Shown here: positions 59,374-64,000 of the stretch, one piece after another
Numbering within the stretch: the first letter of the stretch is position 1
Layout of the letters: the number at the start of each line of letters is the position of its first letter
NCBI RefSeq assembly: GCF_030272615.1
Contig: NC_081407.1
Coordinates: 374,143,087 to 374,207,086, forward strand
Direction: 5' to 3'
Length of the DNA: 64,000 nt
Source: Cryptomeria japonica
Taxonomy: Eukaryota > Streptophyta > Pinopsida > Cupressales > Cupressaceae
The notes under the pieces: generated by a model
What the model saw: the letters and a program-made list of their open reading frames with translations, nothing else
Told to the model about the DNA's origin: nothing
Databases searched by the model: none
Program-made: the position numbers and the translations under genes

Positions 59374-59661
59374 ACTTGTTTAAAATTGTAATATATGATG
59401 AACAGTTTGATACAGATTTTCTATATATATGAATATATTTTACTTTATCATTTTGGCATTATTGTCAAAGGGGGAGTAATAATATGTATGTGTGTTTTTG
59501 AAAATTTTGTATTTATGCATGCATTAAGGGGGAGTATTGCATTAAAGGGGAATATGAGTACATATGTAAATATGTTGTGTATGCACACTTAGCGGTACTG
59601 TATTACTCATTAAAATTTTTTTTTCTTTCTAAGTGTTGCCATCAATGCCAAAGGGGGAGAT
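59374..59661 (+). other. Non-coding 3' region with several polypurine tracts
   Basis: TCAAAGGGGGAGTAATA (~59465), TTAAGGGGGAGTATT (~59525), TTAAAGGGGAATATG (~59543) and CCAAAGGGGGAGAT (59649-59661) precede the LTR. The last is the likely priming tract. Copia element 1 has the same layout. Confidence 0.7.
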
Positions 59662-60768
59662 TGTTGGCTTGATGACAATTATCATGTATTCATCACTTGT
59701 TGTTATTGATGAAACACTCTCACACACACATATGGTTGCATTGACTACCGGTGTAACTTCATTGATTTACACTGTTAACCGGTTTGTTTAAGGTCTATCT
59801 CTAACCGGTACTCTGTGTCAACTGGTATGTGCCTAAGAGATAACCTATGGTTACATTTAGTCGGCATCAAAATGAAGATCAAAATGAAGATGGAGATCAA
59901 GTGAAATATTCCAGGACATCGGTTCACATATTGTGTTCCAACCGGTTTTGACTGCTCTAATCGGTATCTGATTTTGTGATGAGTTACCAGCACCGTTTTC
60001 TTGGCGGTCATTGTTGTGATGAGTTATGTTTACTTGTCTAGATACACTACACCTAGGAAATTGTGTTCCTATCGACATAAGATTTGTATATCTATTTAAA
60101 GACATCTTAGTGAATCATTTAAAAAGAAGGGAGAGAACTGATATAGAGAATGATGGTATGTGAATACTGATACGCATCTAAAGTGAAATATTTTGTTGAA
60201 GAGTGATAAGTTTTAAGATGAAGAGCAGTGTTGAATGTACTTAGAATGATCTGATCAAGCAAGTCTTGTGCTACTCAGAACAGATCAAATATTTCTTGTT
60301 GTTTTCTAATCATTACAACAGAATCAAATCCTCTAACTGGGTAAGCTCTAACAAGCTTCATTGTACAAATCCTCAAACAAGGTGATCCATTAGTTTGGAT
60401 TCTAAAATCCTCCAGCAAGGTTACTCTTAACAGGGTATAAGCTTCTAATCAAGCTTGGGATCTCTAACTAGATTCGCTCCTAGCAGAGCATTTTGTAAGA
60501 CCTTAACCGATCAGTTTTCTATTACTGCAGATAGTTAACTTGTGAGTTCCGTCTCACCGTGGTTTTTACCTATTTGGGTTTTCCACGTATAAACACTTGT
60601 GTTATGGTGGATGTTCTATTTTATATGGATGTTGTTGTTTCATTTTGGATAGCATGTATTTTGTTCAAATTCTTAGTTAAGTTCATCTATCGGTTAGTGT
60701 TTAAAGTTGTGCATGTTTTGGTGTCACTGATTCACTCCCCCCTCTCAGTACTTTTCAAGACCATCACA
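59662..60768 (+). repeat. 3' LTR of a Sirevirus-like element
   Basis: Begins TGTTGGC directly after AAAGGGGGAGAT and probably ends CCATCACA at 60768. It shares short words with the LTR of element 1, including TGATAACCC/ACCGGTT-type words, TCTAACAAG.TT units and CACTCCCCCCTCTCAGTA near its end. No tRNA primer site follows, as expected for a 3' LTR. No matching 5' LTR is seen upstream. Confidence 0.65.
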
Positions 60769-60971
60769 GTCATGGTTTTCATACTCTTTATGATCGACAT
60801 GAGAGGATCAAACATTGGGTTTAGGTGAGGGATCCTATGATATACATCTGCAATCCCCCTCAATTCATTCAAATTTTGTGCAATTAAATCTTGAATTGAG
60901 GGGGGATTTGACAAAGGAGGGTTTGGTTGTTGCGGTTGTGGTTGATCAATGTTTTCACTGTTATCCCTCAT
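60769..60971 (-). pseudogene. N-terminal fragment of a gag-like ORF
   Basis: A minus-strand frame from ATG 60971 reads MRDNSENIDQPQPQQPNPPL then IQDLIAQNLNELRG. This Pro/Gln-rich start followed by a short helix resembles plant Gypsy gag N-termini. It is cut at the LTR edge. Confidence 0.3.
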
Positions 60972-61040
60972 TTTAAACCTAATTGAATGTAAACAATTGA
61001 ATTTAGTTAAAAAAACAATAGGATATTTAAAAAAACAAGG

Positions 61041-62251
61041 TCTCCTGTGTCTGAGGTTCTATTAAAAATTGAGTCTTCAATCTCTGAGGTTGCTTTGTCA
61101 TTTATTTATAAGAATTTGGAAAATCTTACTTCTTTTTCGCACTGGGATAGTAGAGTTACTAGAGTTTGGAAGCTGTTGTCAGTTTTACCCTCTCATGGTT
61201 CAATTTTAAAAAAGAATGATGCAATAGGTAAGAGATGCTCTGCTAGATGGAAACCTCCTCTACAGGGGCACTTTAAACTGAATTTTGATGGGGCCTCTCA
61301 TGGTAACCCTGGGCCGGCTGGGGTAGGCATGGTAATTTATGATCACAATGCAAATTTTATTCGAGCTAAGTGTCATGCTATTGGTTTTAAAACTAACAAT
61401 TATGCAAAATTTCATGCTTTGTCTTTTGGATTGGATATGGCAATCTCTTTGGGAATTAAGGACTTAATAATTGAAGGTGATTCTATGGTGATTATTCAAT
61501 TTGTTATTAAAAAGAAATTGAATTGTTGGAATTTTCAGTATATACTTGATCCCATTTTACAAAAATTAGAATTGTTTGAATCTTTCTTGGTATCCCATTG
61601 TTATAGAGAAGTTAATAAGATTGCAGATTATTTGGCAAATTTAGCCATTGATAGCAATGCTAATCAGCGAGAGGTGGGTTTTGAGGAAATTCCTTCTAGG
61701 GTATGGGAAGGTTTGCAACAATAATCATATGATTTTCTTGAGTAATGTCGATGTAAAATTTTATGATGATAATTATTCACGCTTTCCCCTTTCATTTCAA
61801 GTATTCATGTTCGTTGTCTGGAGAAGAGTTCGAGGTCATGGTATTTGATATAATAGTGTTTTTCCAAAGGTTTTTTGATACTTTCTTTTTTGGCAGGAAG
61901 GTTTTTGGCTCATGGGATTTGGCACAAGGCTTTGGAAAATTTTGTCTTCTTCCATTGATAGCAGCTATGGAGTCTACATTTGAAAATTATCCGATGGTTT
62001 TTTTTTGGCAAATTGTCATATGGGCTCTATGCAAAACTGATATTATATGTGTTGTGACTGCATTTTGTATGTGGTTTTGGGCGGGTTGTATAAATTGATC
62101 CATTAGATACTATAGGTTTATTTTATGAGCTATGACTGGAGGTTTTCTTCCCAGGGTTCTTTCCTCTGGTATGCTCTTTGAATCCTGTGTAAAAAATTAA
62201 AAATATTAATAAAAAAGTTTAGTGGAATAATCCACTTTTATTGAAAAAAAA
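61041..62251 (+). pseudogene. LINE 3' end with RNase H domain
   Basis: A 225-codon open frame (61047-61724) has WKPPLQGHFKLNFDGASHGN (first Asp), GPAGVGMVIYD, TNNYAKFHALSFGLDMA, IEGDSMVII (Asp) and HCYREVNKIADYLANLA (last Asp). This is the RNase H domain at the C-terminus of plant LINE ORF2. The catalytic Glu expected in NYAEF is Lys here, so it is probably inactive. A ~500 bp T-rich 3'UTR follows, ending in an A run at 62243-62251. The RT part is absent (5' truncation). Confidence 0.75.
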
Positions 62252-62408
62252 ATATTATATTATATTATATATTATATTATATAATATATAATATAATATT
62301 ATATATTATATAATACATATTATATAATATATTATTATATTATTATATAATACGTATTATATAATATATAATATTATATTATATTCATTATAATATATTA
62401 TAATATAA
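62252..62408. repeat. ATATTATAT-type repeat
   Basis: (TA/TAT)n sequence of ~155 bp between the LINE poly(A) and the next LTR. Confidence 0.9.
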
Positions 62409-62705
62409 TTGTAGACGTCTAAAAATGGTCAATGCTTGTGGAGTCATACTTTAACATTCGCACATTGCATTATTTTAGGGTTTTTGCATTGCATTAACAT
62501 TTCTTCTATGTTGCGCACGTGGTCTTTATCTTTTGCGAGCATCGAGTCCTTCTACATTCCTCATTTTGTATCGCTTTCAAATTTGGTCTTGTCGATAGCA
62601 ATCTTCAATCATGATTTTGGTCAATCTTATTCTGTCGCATCATGGTGTGTGCTCATTTATCATCATTTTGGACATCGTCAATCCTAATTGATGATAGAAT
62701 TAGGG

Positions 62706-62915
62706 TTTTTGTCCTCTTGTCAATCTCGTCATTTTGCGATCAATTCGTCATCAATCCTTGTCCTTGTCAATCTCGTCATCTTTGCGATCGATTCATCATC
62801 GATCCTTGTCCTTATCAGTCTCATCATTTTGCGATCGATTCGTCATCGATCCTTGTCCTTGTCAATCTTGTCATTTTGCGATCGATTTGTCATCGATCCT
62901 TGTCCTTTTCAACCA
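62706..62915. repeat. 47 bp minisatellite
   Basis: About four units of TTTTGCGATCGATTCGTCAT followed by CGATCCTTGTCCTTGTCAAT, at a period of ~47 bp. Confidence 0.9.
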
Positions 62916-63350
62916 TGTCAATTTGGATCAATTAGTCATTGTTCCTCATCAATTGGCGCCTATCAATTTGATCTCTTTGTCAATCTTGGTCAATTTGTCA
63001 ACCAATCTTAATCATTTATCAGCATTGGTCCTTTGTCAATCAATATCATGATCAAACCTACACTAATGGCTTGTTGTCTTGACCTAATTCCTTGTCCTCT
63101 TATTTCTAGGGTTTTATGATTTGATCATTTAATCCTTTTCTTCTTCTTGGTGGGTTAAATAAATCTATTTATTTAGTCCTAGGTCTTTTTTATGAATTAA
63201 TTAATGGATGAAAACCTATTAATTAATTCACCTAATTTCTATTTCATCTTTTTCCTCATTTTTCCAATTTACTAATTTCTCCTAATTCCTAATTTTCTAT
63301 TTCTCCTATTTTCTTCAATTTTTCTAATATTTCCCCTAATTTCATGGGAA

Positions 63351-63540
63351 TGGTATTTCAATTTTGTCATAATTTGTCAATCAATCAATCTGGCATGTCA
63401 ATTTTGTCATAATTTGTCAATCAATCAATCTTGCACGTCAATTTTGTCATAATTTGTCAATCAATCACTCTTGCATGTCAATTTTGTCATAATTTGTCAA
63501 TCAATCAATCTTGCATGTCAATTTTGTCATACATTTGTCA
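63351..63540. repeat. 40 bp minisatellite
   Basis: Five starts of CAATTTTGTCATAATTTGTC-type units, near 63359, 63399, 63439, 63479 and 63519. Confidence 0.92.
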
Positions 63541-63940
63541 TAATTTTTCCATTCATGATTTGAATTTCCATTCGAATCAATTTCATGCTAATCTTGTCCT
63601 CTCTCCAATTTGTCTATAAATTGGATGAGTTTCTTCAATCAAAAAAAGAAGAAGAAGAAAACCACGCTTCTAGTATCCTTATGTTGCCATTTTTCTAGTC
63701 ATCTTGCTTTCATACTATGCTTTTGCACTTGTAGGTGAGATCCACAAACACACTAATTTGAAGGAGAAAGAAGGACAATGGAGGAACAATGAAGGAGATA
63801 AATGCTTTGGTTTGCGTTTCATTTTAGTATTTCATCTTCATGCCTTTATTGATTGTAATTAGGATTTGTCATTGCAATCTAGTTTTTGTGGTTGAGCTAA
63901 TATATATTGCTTTTGACGATTTCCATTTTCCTAACTACAT

Positions 63941-63958
63941 TTTTGGTGAACCTGACGT
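63941..63958 (+). other. Primer-binding-site-like sequence
   Basis: TTTTGGTGAACCTGACGTG directly follows the CA end of the LTR, where a tRNA primer site is expected. The cognate tRNA is not assigned. Confidence 0.4.
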
Positions 63959-64000
63959 GAACTAACCCCTTAACCATGTTTTTGAGTGCTTTTGAGTTGA

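Larger units (their letters stand above)
62410..63939 (+). mobile_element. Probable 5' LTR of a Gypsy-type element
   Basis: Starts TGTAGACGTCTAAAAATGG, a form common for plant Gypsy LTRs, and ends CTAACTACA just before TTTTTGGTGAACCTGACGTG. About 1.53 kb. It holds two internal minisatellites. Coding domains and the second LTR would lie beyond the window. Confidence 0.5.

Noticed and set aside
63351-63540. Regularly spaced 40 bp repeat considered as CRISPR-like
   Set aside because: Contiguous minisatellite units with no unique spacers, in a plant genome.

Overview
The window is nuclear DNA from a seed plant, most likely a conifer or other gymnosperm. The evidence is one intron-rich plant gene set in tens of kilobases of decayed, nested retrotransposons, DNA-transposon remnants, satellites and microsatellites. 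The species cannot be fixed from the sequence. The only clearly intact host gene is a seven-exon glutamate decarboxylase (GAD, minus strand, 29305 down to 23882), encoding about 509 residues with intact splice sites. Its active-site lysine is present, and an AATAAA signal lies 58 nt after the stop. Its C-terminal tail lacks the tryptophan normally found in plant GAD calmodulin-binding tails.

Region by region. 1-9200: AT-rich DNA with a GC-rich pocket (906-1180), a retrotransposon LTR end (2721-3155), four phase-0 exons of an unknown gene tail (3832-4419), a ~355 bp satellite (4960-6265), a minisatellite (7190-7625) and a ruined pentatricopeptide-repeat gene (7640-9200). 9880-12660 (minus): a decayed gene for a DDE-like transposase. 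Its 5' side runs into ~1 kb of purine-only repeat and a 500 bp assembly gap. 14432-15341: a duplicated exon-bearing block. 16700-18800: a probable Gypsy-type LTR. 18862-19690 and 21790-22500: LINE fragments. 23800-29700: GAD and its promoter. 29956-30870: a LINE ORF1 fragment. 31738-43886: a GA tract, a large array made of one ~20 bp module in alternating orientations, a complete 7.6 kb Copia element (35411-43007) inserted in that array, the rest of the array, and a CT tract.

44201-52215 (plus) is a second copy of the transposase-like gene. A complete 6.7 kb Copia element (45032-51693) splits it, and removing that element and one 5 bp target duplication restores the reading frame. 52290-54410 holds weak exon-like pieces and unassigned DNA. 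54414-55640 is the same ~355 bp satellite as at 4960-6265, inverted. 55642-60768 is the 3' part of a Sirevirus-like LTR element, with two long, stop-riddled, charged ORFs of unknown function, several GGGGGAG polypurine tracts and a 1.1 kb 3' LTR. 61041-62251 is a LINE 3' end with an RNase H domain. 62410 to the end is a probable 5' LTR of a Gypsy-type element that continues past the window.

The best candidates for something undescribed are the two-copy DDE-like transposase family with its purine/pyrimidine tract and neighbouring palindromic array, and the large accessory ORFs of the element at 55642-60768. Apart from GAD, nearly every coding stretch is broken, and an unusually large share of the stops are TAG. 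That pattern fits C-to-T decay of methylated CAG sites.
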